A DNA stretch of 64,000 nucleotides from DATEDA01 sp963754305 (lineage in GTDB: Bacteria; Pseudomonadota; Gammaproteobacteria; Burkholderiales; SG8-39). Shown here piece after piece: positions 54,433 through 62,661 of the stretch. The translations under genes and the position numbers were made by a program. The stretch lies in NCBI GenBank assembly GCA_963754305.1, contig CAVWFR010000024.1:1-64000 (forward strand). The letters run 5' to 3'. Every line of letters starts with the position of its first letter. Within the stretch, counting starts at the first letter, position 1. Under the pieces are notes generated by a model. The model was not told where the DNA came from. It searched no databases and saw only the letters and a program-made list of their open reading frames with translations.

Positions 54433-55301
54433 AAGCGACTCGCAAGCCCGCCGTCGGCACGCTGGTTCTCACCGACGCCTCACGCCCCGCGACCTTCGTG
54501 GTCGAAGCGCTGAACGAGCGCGGCGAAGCGCTGGCGACGCCGATCGCCGGCGAGCATCCCCTCACCCTCTACGTCGACAAGCGCGAGATCGTCACGCTGA
54601 TGACGCTCGGCCAGGCGCCCGAGGCGCTCGCGATCGGCTACCTCCGCAACCAGCGCCTCGCGCGCTCGCTCGACGAGATCGCCGCGGTCCAGGTCGACTG
54701 GGAAACCGATTCGGTCGTCGTCACCACCCGCAAGGGCATCAAGGGCCTCGCCGACAAGATGAAGAAACGCACCGTCACCACCGGCTGCGGTCAGGGCACC
54801 GTGTTCGGCGATCTGATGGAGGAGGTCGAAGCGATCGAGCTGCGCGACGACGTCCGGCTGTCCGAGGACACGCTGTACGCCGTGCTCGAGCTGGTCCGCA
54901 AGCACGAGACGATCTACAAGTCCGCCGGAGCGGTGCACGGCTGCGGCCTGATGAGCAATGCGGCGGCGCCCGGCGGCGCGCCCGAGATTCTCAGCTTCGT
55001 CGAGGACGTCGGCCGCCACAACGCCGTCGACGCGATCGCCGGCGAGATGTGGCTCGCCGGCATCGACGGCTCCGACAAGATCTTCTACACCACCGGACGA
55101 CTCACCTCCGAGATGGTCATCAAGTGCGCGCAGATGCGGATCCCGTTCCTCGTCTCGCGCTCGGGGCTCACCCAAATGGGCTGGCGCATCGCCGACAAGG
55201 TCGGCCTCACGATGCTCGGCCGGGCGGTCAACCGGCATTACCTGCTCTTCACCGGCAAGCACCGGTTCGTCAAGACGACGATGCCGACCATGATGGCCTG
55301 A
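54429..55301 (+). CDS. fdhD: Formate dehydrogenase accessory sulfurtransferase FdhD
   Basis: 290 residues. FdhD moves sulfur from IscS to the MGD cofactor of formate dehydrogenase. ATPIAGEHPLTLYVD, YKSAGAVHGCGLM, FVEDVGRHNAVDAIAGE, FYTTGRLTSEMVIKCA and VSRSGLTQMG match. The sulfur-relay site reads TTGCGQGTVFGD: Cys120 is present, but the second cysteine of the usual CxxC is Gly123. Other FdhD proteins with one functional Cys exist, so it may be active. It overlaps moaA (ATGA). Confidence 0.93.
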   Translation: MKATRKPAVGTLVLTDASRPATFVVEALNERGEALATPIAGEHPLTLYVDKREIVTLMTLGQAPEALAIGYLRNQRLARSLDEIAAVQVDWETDSVVVTTRKGIKGLADKMKKRTVTTGCGQGTVFGDLMEEVEAIELRDDVRLSEDTLYAVLELVRKHETIYKSAGAVHGCGLMSNAAAPGGAPEILSFVEDVGRHNAVDAIAGEMWLAGIDGSDKIFYTTGRLTSEMVIKCAQMRIPFLVSRSGLTQMGWRIADKVGLTMLGRAVNRHYLLFTGKHRFVKTTMPTMMA

Positions 55302-55309
55302 GCCGGCGG

Positions 55310-55906
55310 ATGGACATCCGCGATCCGGCGCGAGTCACCGGTCTCGTCCTCGCGGGCGGCCAAGGGCGGCGGATGGGCGGGGTGGACAAGGGCCTCCAGC
55401 TCCTCCGCGGCCGGCCGATGGTCGAGTGGGTGCTCGAGCGGCTGCGGCGGCAGGTGACCGAGGTCGTCATCAACGCGAACCAGAACCAGGCCGAGTACGC
55501 GCGCCTCGGCCATCGCGTCGTCGGCGACGCGATAGCCGGGTTCGCCGGGCCGCTCGCCGGCCTGCACGCGGGGCTGCAGGCGAACGTCCACCCGTTCCTG
55601 GTCACCGTGCCGTGCGATTCGCCGTTCCTGCCGCTCGATCTCGTGTCGCGCCTGCACGCCGCGCTCGTCGCCGCGCACGCCGATCTAGCGGTCGCGAAGA
55701 CCGGCGACCAGCCCCATCCGGTGTTCGCGCTGGTGCGCGATTCGCTCGCCGGGCATCTGACCGCGTTCCTCGAATCGGGCGGCCGCAAGATCGACGCGTG
55801 GTACGCTTCCCTGAAGGTCGCCGAAGTATCGTTCGACGATCAGCCCGACGCTTTCTCCAACATCAACACCCGCTCGGAACTGGAAGAGTTCGAGAAGCGG
55901 CGATGA
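55310..55906 (+). CDS. mobA: Molybdenum cofactor guanylyltransferase MobA
   Basis: 198 residues. It attaches GMP to Mo-molybdopterin to form MGD. LVLAGGQGRRMGGVDKGLQLLRGRPM is the nucleotide-binding loop; VPCDSPFLPLDLV, HPVFALVRDSLAGHL and FSNINTRSELEEFE are family features. Its stop overlaps the start of moeA. The partner mobB is in the distant Mo/W operon. Confidence 0.94.
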   Translation: MDIRDPARVTGLVLAGGQGRRMGGVDKGLQLLRGRPMVEWVLERLRRQVTEVVINANQNQAEYARLGHRVVGDAIAGFAGPLAGLHAGLQANVHPFLVTVPCDSPFLPLDLVSRLHAALVAAHADLAVAKTGDQPHPVFALVRDSLAGHLTAFLESGGRKIDAWYASLKVAEVSFDDQPDAFSNINTRSELEEFEKRR

Positions 55907-57168
55907 GCTCCCTTCAGGACATCGTCAGCTGCATGGACGGCTACGATCCGGATGCGCTCGCGGTCGACAAAGCGCGCGCTGCGATCCGGTCGCTCATCGT
56001 GCCGATCGCCGCCAACGAGCGGATCGCGGTGCGCGCGAGCCTCGGGCGCGTGCTCGGCGAAGACGTCGTGTCGTCGGTCAACGTCCCCGCGCACGACAAC
56101 TCGGCGATGGACGGCTGGGCGGTGCGCGGTGGCGATCTCGCGGCGGACGGGGACACCGCACTCCGCGAGATCGGCGTCGCGTATGCCGGCCGCAAGTTCG
56201 ACGGCGCGGTGACTGCGGGTCAATGCGTTCGCGTCATGACCGGGGCCGTCATGCCGCCGGGCACCGACACCGTCGTGATCCAGGAGATCGTGCGCGTCGA
56301 GGGCGATCGGGTCGTCGTGCCGCCGGGCCAGAAGCCCGGCCAGAACCGGCGCCTCGCGGGCGAGGACCTCGCGCTCGGCCGCGTGGTCCTGCGCGCGGGT
56401 CAGCCGATCCGGCCTGCGGATCTCGGCCTGCTCGCGTCGCTCGGACTCGCGGAGGTCGCGGTCCGGCGCAAGCTCCGCGTCGCGTTCTTCTCCACCGGCG
56501 ACGAGCTCGCCTCGATCGGCGCCGCGCTGAAGGAAGGCGAGGTCTACGACTCGAACCGCTACACGATCTACGGCATGCTGAACCGGCTCGGCGCCGAGGT
56601 CGTCGACCTAGGCGTCGTGCGCGACGATCCGGCCGCGCTCGAGCGCGCGTTCAAGGAAGCCGCCGCGAGCGCCGACGCGATCGTGAGCTCGGGCGGCGTC
56701 TCGGTCGGCGAAGCGGATTTCACGCGCGAGCTGCTCGCGCGCCTCGGCGAAGTGCTGTTCTGGAAGATCGCCATGCGGCCCGGCCGCCCGATGGCCTTCG
56801 GCCGGATCGGTGGCGCGTATTTCTTCGGCCTGCCCGGCAACCCCGTCGCGGTGATGGTGACCTTCTACGGCTTCGTCCGCGATGCGCTGCTCGCGCTCGC
56901 CGGCCGCACCGACGACTGTGCGCTACCCCTGCTCCGGGTGCCGAGCGCGACTCGGTTGCGGAAGAAACCGGGCCGGACGGAGTTCCAGCGCGGGATCCTC
57001 GAGCGTGGCGCCAACGGCGAATGGTCTGCCCGCGTCACCGGTAGCCAGGGCTCGGGCGTGCTGCGCTCGATGTCGGAGGCGAACTGCTTCATCGTCCTCG
57101 AGCACGATCGGGGCGATGTCGAGGCGGGCGACCTCGTGAGCGTGCAGGTCTTCGAGGGCCTCGCCTAG
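55903..57168 (+). CDS. moeA: Molybdopterin molybdotransferase MoeA (copy 2)
   Basis: 421 residues. HDNSAMDGWAVRGGDL, RVMTGAVMPPGTDTVVIQE, STGDELASIGAALKEGEVYDSNRYT, SSGGVSVGEADFTRELL and FFGLPGNPVAVMV identify it. It lies in the fdh-linked cofactor operon, whereas copy 1 lies in the Mo/W uptake operon. Sequence differences are broad, so this is an old duplication or separate acquisition. One copy might prefer tungstate, which is inference. Confidence 0.95.
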   Translation: MSSLQDIVSCMDGYDPDALAVDKARAAIRSLIVPIAANERIAVRASLGRVLGEDVVSSVNVPAHDNSAMDGWAVRGGDLAADGDTALREIGVAYAGRKFDGAVTAGQCVRVMTGAVMPPGTDTVVIQEIVRVEGDRVVVPPGQKPGQNRRLAGEDLALGRVVLRAGQPIRPADLGLLASLGLAEVAVRRKLRVAFFSTGDELASIGAALKEGEVYDSNRYTIYGMLNRLGAEVVDLGVVRDDPAALERAFKEAAASADAIVSSGGVSVGEADFTRELLARLGEVLFWKIAMRPGRPMAFGRIGGAYFFGLPGNPVAVMVTFYGFVRDALLALAGRTDDCALPLLRVPSATRLRKKPGRTEFQRGILERGANGEWSARVTGSQGSGVLRSMSEANCFIVLEHDRGDVEAGDLVSVQVFEGLA

Positions 57169-57182
57169 CGCACGCGGTCAAG

Positions 57183-58631
57183 TCAGTCCGACGCGCCCAT
57201 GTCCGGCGCCGGCAACAGGTCCTCCGCCCGCATCTCGCGCGGCAGCACGTCGATCGGTGCCGCCGAGTCGAGCAACACGTCGCCGCCCACCGCTTTCAGA
57301 TCGCGAAACTTGCGCGCGCTGACGAGGACTCTCGACTCGAGCGAGCCGACGGCCAGGTTGTAGGACTTCACCGCCGCTTCGAGCCTCCCGCCGAGCATGG
57401 CGAAGTGCTCGCCCATCGTCGCGAGACGGGTATAGAGCTCGGCGCCGAGCTCGCTCACCTTCTTCGCGTTCTCCGCGAGCGCCTCCTGCCGCCAACCGTA
57501 CGCCACCGCTTTCAGCAGCGCGATCAGCGTCGTCGGCGCAGCGAGCGTAACCCCCTGATCGACGCTGAACTCGATGAGCGACGGGTCCTGCTCGAGCGCC
57601 GCGTGATAGAACGCCTCGCCGGGCACGAACATCACGACGAACTCCGGCGTCGGCTGGAACTGCTCCCAGTACGACTTGCGCCCGAGCGCGCGGACGTGAT
57701 CGCGCAACTGCCGGAGGTGGTCGGCCAGGCGCACGTGCCGCGTGGCCTCGTCGGGCGCCTCGATGGCATCGAAATAGGCGCTGAGCGGCGCCTTCGCGTC
57801 GACGACGATGTTCTTTCCGCCCGGCAGCTTCACGATCAGGTCCGGGCGGAGCCTCCCGTCGTCGGTATCCACGCTCGCCTGCTCGACGAAGTCGCAATAC
57901 GCGAGCATGCCCGCCATCTCGACCACGCGCCGCAGCTGCATCTCGCCCCAGCGCCCGCGGACCTGCGGCTGGCGCAGGGCTCTGACGAGGTTCGACGTCT
58001 CGCCGCGGAGCTGGGTCTGGGTCTCCGCGAGCGCGCGGACCTGCTGGCTCAGCTCCGCGTACGCGCCGACCCTCGACTTCTCGATCTCCTGCACCTTCAG
58101 GTCGAACTTGTCGAGCGTCTCGCGCACCGGCCTCACCAGCCCGTCGATCGCCTGCTGGCGCAGCTCGAGATCGCCCTTCGCCGCCTCCTGGAACTTCGCG
58201 AGCGAGGCCTGCGCGAGCTCGATGAACGCCTGGTTGTTGCTCTTCAGCGCCTCCGACGACAACGCGCTGAAAGCCTGGGTGAGCTGCTCGCGCGCGCGCT
58301 CGAGCTCGGCGAGCTTGCCGGCACCGGCGTGGCGCTCCATCTTGAGCGCTGTCGCCAGGCTCTCGGCCTTCCCGTGGAGCTCGGTGTTCGCGCCACGGGC
58401 TTCGTCGAGCTTTGCCGCCTCCGCCGCGAGCCGCACTCGCATCTCGCCGAGCTCGCGCTCCGCCGTGCCGGCACGCTCCGCGAGCTGGGCGCGCGTGACT
58501 TCGAAACGGAGCGCCGCCTGCTCGAGCGCGCCGGCACGCGAGCGGCTTGCGAGGAGCGCGGTGACGATCGCGCCGAGCGCCAGGCCGCCGGCGAAGACCG
58601 CGAGAACGATGACGAGCTGTTCGGTAAACAC
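57183..58631 (-). CDS. rmuC: RmuC-family DNA recombination protein
   Basis: 482 residues from GTG 58631. An N-terminal membrane anchor (LVIVLAVFAGGLALGAIVTALL) is followed by a long coiled coil and a PD-(D/E)XK-like RmuC domain: GRWGEMQLRRVVEMAGM, DLIVKLPGGKNIVVDAKAPLSAYFDA and VVMFVPGEAFYHAAL. RmuC limits inversions at short repeats and contributes to phage defence in some bacteria. It is convergent with moeA and divergent from the next gene. Confidence 0.93.
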   Translation of the reverse strand: MFTEQLVIVLAVFAGGLALGAIVTALLASRSRAGALEQAALRFEVTRAQLAERAGTAERELGEMRVRLAAEAAKLDEARGANTELHGKAESLATALKMERHAGAGKLAELERAREQLTQAFSALSSEALKSNNQAFIELAQASLAKFQEAAKGDLELRQQAIDGLVRPVRETLDKFDLKVQEIEKSRVGAYAELSQQVRALAETQTQLRGETSNLVRALRQPQVRGRWGEMQLRRVVEMAGMLAYCDFVEQASVDTDDGRLRPDLIVKLPGGKNIVVDAKAPLSAYFDAIEAPDEATRHVRLADHLRQLRDHVRALGRKSYWEQFQPTPEFVVMFVPGEAFYHAALEQDPSLIEFSVDQGVTLAAPTTLIALLKAVAYGWRQEALAENAKKVSELGAELYTRLATMGEHFAMLGGRLEAAVKSYNLAVGSLESRVLVSARKFRDLKAVGGDVLLDSAAPIDVLPREMRAEDLLPAPDMGASD

Positions 58632-58698
58632 GCGGCGAGTATAGCGAGCGGGGGGCTCACCGCATGAGCCTGAGCACGCTGAGTACAATCGGGGCGCC

Positions 58699-60295
58699 AT
58701 GCCGGGCATCAAGTACTGGACCAACGTCCCGCGCCTTCGCGACGAGGCGCACTTCGGCCGCGCGCTGCGCTGCTTCGCCGAGCGGCCGCGGAACCTGAAC
58801 GCGCTTATCGCCGCGACCGTTGCGACGCACGCTACCCGTGAAGCGCTCGTGGCAGAGGACCATCGGCTCGACTACGCCAAGCTCGACCGCGTGACCGCGC
58901 GGCTCGCCGGACACCTCCACCGACTCGGGGTCGGGCGCGGCGATCGCGTGGCGCTCGTGCTCGGCAACGGGCGCGAGTTCGTCTATGCCCTGCTCGCGAC
59001 GCCTTTCGGCTCGGCGCGATCGCCGTCCCGATCAACACCAGCGAGCAGCGGCCCGGAGCTCGCGTTCATCCTGGCGCAATGCGCGGCGAAGGCGATCGTC
59101 TTCGACGCCATGCTCGCCGAACGCGTGCCCTGGGTCGAGGGCGCCCCGGCGCTCCGGATCAGCGTCGGCGCGGCGCCGGGCGCGACGCACGGCCTCGATG
59201 AGCTACTGGACACGCGCTCGCCCGCCGCGCCGGCTCGCCGACCCCGGCGAGGAGGAGCCCGCCGTCATCCTCTACACGTCCGGCACGACCGGGCGGCCGA
59301 AGGGCGCGATGCTCACGCATCTCAACCTGATCCACTCGGTGCTGCACTACCGCGTCTGCATGCGACTCACCCACATCGACCGGTCGATGCTGGCGGTGCC
59401 GGCGAGCCACGTCACGGGGCTGGTCGCGATCATGCTCGCGATGTTCGCAGTGGGCGGTTGCGTGATCGCGCTGCGCGAGTTCAAGGCGCGCGCGTTCCTC
59501 GAGCTCGCGGCGCGCGAGCGGATGACGCACACGCTCGTCGTGCCGGCGATCTACAACCTCGCCTTGCGCGAGCCCGACTTCGAGCGCTTCGATCTATCGG
59601 CGTGGCGGATCGGCGGTTTCGGGGGGGCGCCGATGCCCGCGGGCACGATCCGCGCGCTCGCCGAGAAACTGCCCGGGCTCACGCTGATGAACGCGTACGG
59701 CGCAACGGAGACGACCTCGCCGACGACCATCATGCCGATGGGATTGCAGGCTGCGAACCTCGACAGCGTCGGCGCGGTCGTGCCGTGCGGGGAGGTCCGC
59801 GTGATGGACGATGCCGGCCGCGAGGTGCCGGCCGGCGAGCCGGGCGAGCTCTGGATCGGAGGCCCGATGGTCGTGCCCGGCTACTGGGACAACCCCGAGG
59901 CGACCGCGCGCGAGTTCGACGGCGGCTTCTGGAAGTCGGGCGACATCGGGTCGATCGACGTGCAGGGGTTCGTGCGCGTCTTCGACCGCAAGAAGGACCT
60001 CGTCAACCGCGGCGGCTACAAGATCTATAGCGCGGAGGTCGAAAGCGTCCTCAGCTTGCACACCGCCGTCGTCGAGTCGGCGCTGGTAGCGGTGCCCGAC
60101 CCGGTGCTTGGCGAGAAGGGGCACGCGCACGTCGTCATCCGGAACCCCGGGTGCACGGCCGCGGCATTGCGCGACCACTGCGCCAGGCATCTCGCGGACT
60201 ACAAGGTGCCGGACTTCTTCACTCTCCGATGCGAGCCGCTTCCGCGCAACGCCAACGGGAAGCTGCTCAAGCGCGCGCTGCGTAACCCGGAATGA
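58699..60295 (+). CDS. AMP-binding acyl-CoA ligase, frameshifted
   Basis: ATG 58699 opens PGIKYWTNVPRLRDEAHFGRAL and an ANL N-domain. At about 59000 the reading must shift to give FRLGAIAVPINTSEQRP, shift back at about 59057 for PELAFILAQCAAKAIVF, and shift again at about 59235 into LADPGEEEPAVILYTSGTTGRPKGAMLTH. From there it is open to 60295 with NAYGATETTSPT, GFWKSGDIGSID and the catalytic Lys in NANGKLLKRAL. Apart from three indels all motifs are intact, so I favour sequencing error over decay. About 530 residues if repaired. Likely fatty or aromatic acid CoA ligase. Confidence 0.82.
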
Positions 60296-60331
60296 GGCTA
60301 GAGACAGGATCGCCGCTTGGCGGCGAATTCA

Positions 60332-60365
60332 CCTGTGATCAAGGAGCGCGAGGGGTATGCCTCCG
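60332..60365. repeat. Dispersed hairpin repeat, copy B
   Basis: CCTGTGATC, two bases, then GGAGCGCGAGGGG as in copy A, with an imperfect stem to CCTCCGCGC. It lies between the convergent ligase and kinase genes, inside the apparently spurious end of the kinase frame. Confidence 0.5.
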
Positions 60366-61289
60366 CGCATCGTGAAAACCGCCCCTCCGGCTAATCCCGC
60401 CTCGCTGACCGCCGCTCGAGCGTGCGAACCGCGACGTCGCGAAGCGCCGCCAACTCCTCGGCGTCGGCCGCGGCAGGCTGCGCCAGCCGGCAAGCTCGCG
60501 CGCGAACGCCGCGGCGTCCTGGTAGCGGTCGTCGGGATGCTTGGCGAGCGCTCGCGCCAGGATCCGCTCGAACACCGCCGGCACGCGAGGATTGTGCCGG
60601 CTCGGCGGCTCGTGCGCGTCGTTGACGATGCTGTAGAGCACCGCGGTCACGTCGGGGCGGCGGAACGGCACGACGCCGGTGAGCATCTCGTAGAGCGCGA
60701 CGCCGAGCGCGAAGATGTCGGACCTGCCGTCGACCGGCTTGCCGACGATTCCCTCGGGCGCGATGTAGCTCGGCGAGCCGAGCACCAGTCCGGTCTTGGT
60801 GCGGACCCCGTCGGGGAGGCGCGCGATGCCGAAGTCCATGAGCTTCACGCCGCCGTCGGGCGCGAGCATGATGTTGTCCGGCTTCACGTCGCGGTGGACG
60901 ATGCCGTGCTTGTGCGCGGCCTCGAGCGCGTGCGCCACCTCCGCGGCGATCCGGCAGGCCTCGTCGACCGCGAGCGGCGCGCGGGCGTGAAGCAGCTCGC
61001 GCAAGGTCCGGCCCTCGACGTACTCCATGGCGATGAACGCCACGCCGTCGGCTTCCCCGATGTCGAAGATCGTGACCACGTTCGGGTGGCTGACTCTCCC
61101 GGCGCTCTGCGCTTCGCGGAAGAAGCGCTGCTTGAAATCGGCGAGCTGGTCCGCCTCGAGATCGACGGTCAGCGTCTTGATCGCGACGGTGCGCCCGATG
61201 ATCGGGTCGAGCGCCTTGAAAACGCGCCCCATCCCGCCTGCGCCGAGCAGCGACACGATCTGGTACCGGCCCAGCGTACGGGGTGTCAT
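60339..61289 (-). CDS. Ser/Thr protein kinase (PknB-like), probable C-terminal frameshift
   Basis: 316 residues as written. The Hanks kinase is complete: GAGGMGRVFKA (16-26), Lys38, VHRDVKPDNIML, DFGIARL, LGSPSYIAPEG and SDIFALGVALYEMLTG. After AFARELAG (about 60480) the frame becomes Arg/Ser-rich, whereas a neighbouring frame reads LAQPAAADAEELAALRDVAVRTLERRSARRD and stops at 60391. One surplus base is therefore likely, and the real protein probably ends at 60391 with no membrane domain. The start overlaps the stop of the TAXI receptor gene. Confidence 0.88.
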   Translation of the reverse strand: MTPRTLGRYQIVSLLGAGGMGRVFKALDPIIGRTVAIKTLTVDLEADQLADFKQRFFREAQSAGRVSHPNVVTIFDIGEADGVAFIAMEYVEGRTLRELLHARAPLAVDEACRIAAEVAHALEAAHKHGIVHRDVKPDNIMLAPDGGVKLMDFGIARLPDGVRTKTGLVLGSPSYIAPEGIVGKPVDGRSDIFALGVALYEMLTGVVPFRRPDVTAVLYSIVNDAHEPPSRHNPRVPAVFERILARALAKHPDDRYQDAAAFARELAGWRSLPRPTPRSWRRFATSRFARSSGGQRGGISRRGGFHDARRHTPRAP

Positions 61290-62653
61290 GCCGACGGCGG
61301 CGAGGGTTGCGGCAGGCCGTGTGCGTCCGCCCCCGACACGTTCGGCGGCGGGTCGGCGGCGCGGGTCATGTACCGCCGCACCAGCCCGATATGCTCACGC
61401 AGGATGTAGAGCTGATTGGCGTATGCGAGCGGCGTGCGGATACGGTTCACGCGCGCCTCGAGCTGGTCGAGCTCCGCCAGCCATTCCTCGCGCGGCCGCG
61501 CCGCGGGATCGCGCCGCCAGGCCTCCTCGAGGAATTTGAGCTGGCCGTACCACTTGTAGATTCGTGAGCTGACGCGCCAGTTATACAGCGAGGGCAGGAT
61601 CCGCGAGAGCGGGATCGCGAGCGCGATGAGCGGGATGAGCAGCACCAGCAGCCGGTCGACGAGCGTCGCCGCCCAGAACGGCAGGTAGCGCTGCAGGAAC
61701 CGCCGGCCGGAAGCATAGAACCGCTCCGCCTCCTTCGAGAGCGGGAAATCGACCTGGCGGCCGTTCGGAAACTCGCCGGCGCGCTGGAAGAGCCCCGGCG
61801 GCCCGTGCACCTCGGCGGCCGTCTGGAGCAGGAGGTCGATGAGCGCGGGATGAATCTCCTCGCGCGCGACGAGCGCGGCCACCGGCGCGACCAGCGTGAC
61901 GCCGCTCGCGGGGATGTCCCGCACGAGATCGATCGCGCCGCGCGGCAGCGTGAGCTTGGAGAGGAACGGCCACCGCCGCACGTACGCATCGGCCTGCGCG
62001 AAGCTCATCAGGCGGAAGCCGTCGGTGAAGAACGAGACCCATACCGCACCGGAGTTCGCGGGCCCGACGAGAAAGATCGCGTCCGCCCGGCCCTGCTTGA
62101 GCGCTTCCACGGCCTCGAGGCCGCTGAGCGGCAGCAGCCGGGTCGGTGCCTCGGCCGCACCGCTCGCCTCGAGCAGCTCCAGGGCGAGCCCGCGCGTCCC
62201 GCTGCCCTCGCCCCCGATTGCGATGCGCTTGCCCCGGAGCTGGACGAGCCGGTCGATCTCCGCGCCGCCGCGATAGAACACCCAGAGCGGCTCGTAGTAG
62301 ATGCTCCCGAGGGAGACGAGGCCGGCCGGGTCCTGCCCGACGCCGAGCCCGCCCTGCATGAAGGCGACATCGAGCTCCTCCGCCGGGTCGCGGAGCAAAG
62401 CGAGGTTCTCGACGGCGCCCGCGGTCGGCCGCTCGACGAACGCGATGCCGTGGCGCTCGAGGATCGGCTTGTACGCCGCGGCGAACCGCTGATACGCGCC
62501 GCCCTCCCCGCCGGTCGCGATCACGAGGCGTCTGGGCGGGGCCGGCTGGATGAACTGGGCCGCGTACCAGAACCCCGCGGCGATGATCGCCAGCGCCGGG
62601 ATGCCGACCACGAGCGCGTCGCGCAGATGGATCTCGCGCAACCCGACGCGCAC
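61286..62653 (-). CDS. TAXI-family receptor with membrane segments
   Basis: 455 residues from GTG 62653. An N-terminal hydrophobic anchor (ALVVGIPALAIIAAGFWYAAQF) is followed by a TAXI (TRAP-associated extracytoplasmic immunogenic) binding domain: LVIATGGEGGAYQRFAAAYKPIL, VAFMQGGLG, LWVFYRGGAEIDRLVQLRGKRIAIGGEGSGTRGLALEL. A C-terminal membrane stretch (LVDRLLVLLIPLIALAIPLSRIL) and a soluble helical tail follow, so it is membrane-tethered rather than free. No TRAP permease is adjacent. It is coupled to the kinase gene and follows the FtsX gene by eight bases. Confidence 0.85.
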   Translation of the reverse strand: MRVGLREIHLRDALVVGIPALAIIAAGFWYAAQFIQPAPPRRLVIATGGEGGAYQRFAAAYKPILERHGIAFVERPTAGAVENLALLRDPAEELDVAFMQGGLGVGQDPAGLVSLGSIYYEPLWVFYRGGAEIDRLVQLRGKRIAIGGEGSGTRGLALELLEASGAAEAPTRLLPLSGLEAVEALKQGRADAIFLVGPANSGAVWVSFFTDGFRLMSFAQADAYVRRWPFLSKLTLPRGAIDLVRDIPASGVTLVAPVAALVAREEIHPALIDLLLQTAAEVHGPPGLFQRAGEFPNGRQVDFPLSKEAERFYASGRRFLQRYLPFWAATLVDRLLVLLIPLIALAIPLSRILPSLYNWRVSSRIYKWYGQLKFLEEAWRRDPAARPREEWLAELDQLEARVNRIRTPLAYANQLYILREHIGLVRRYMTRAADPPPNVSGADAHGLPQPSPPSA

Positions 62654-62661
62654 GGCTCTCG

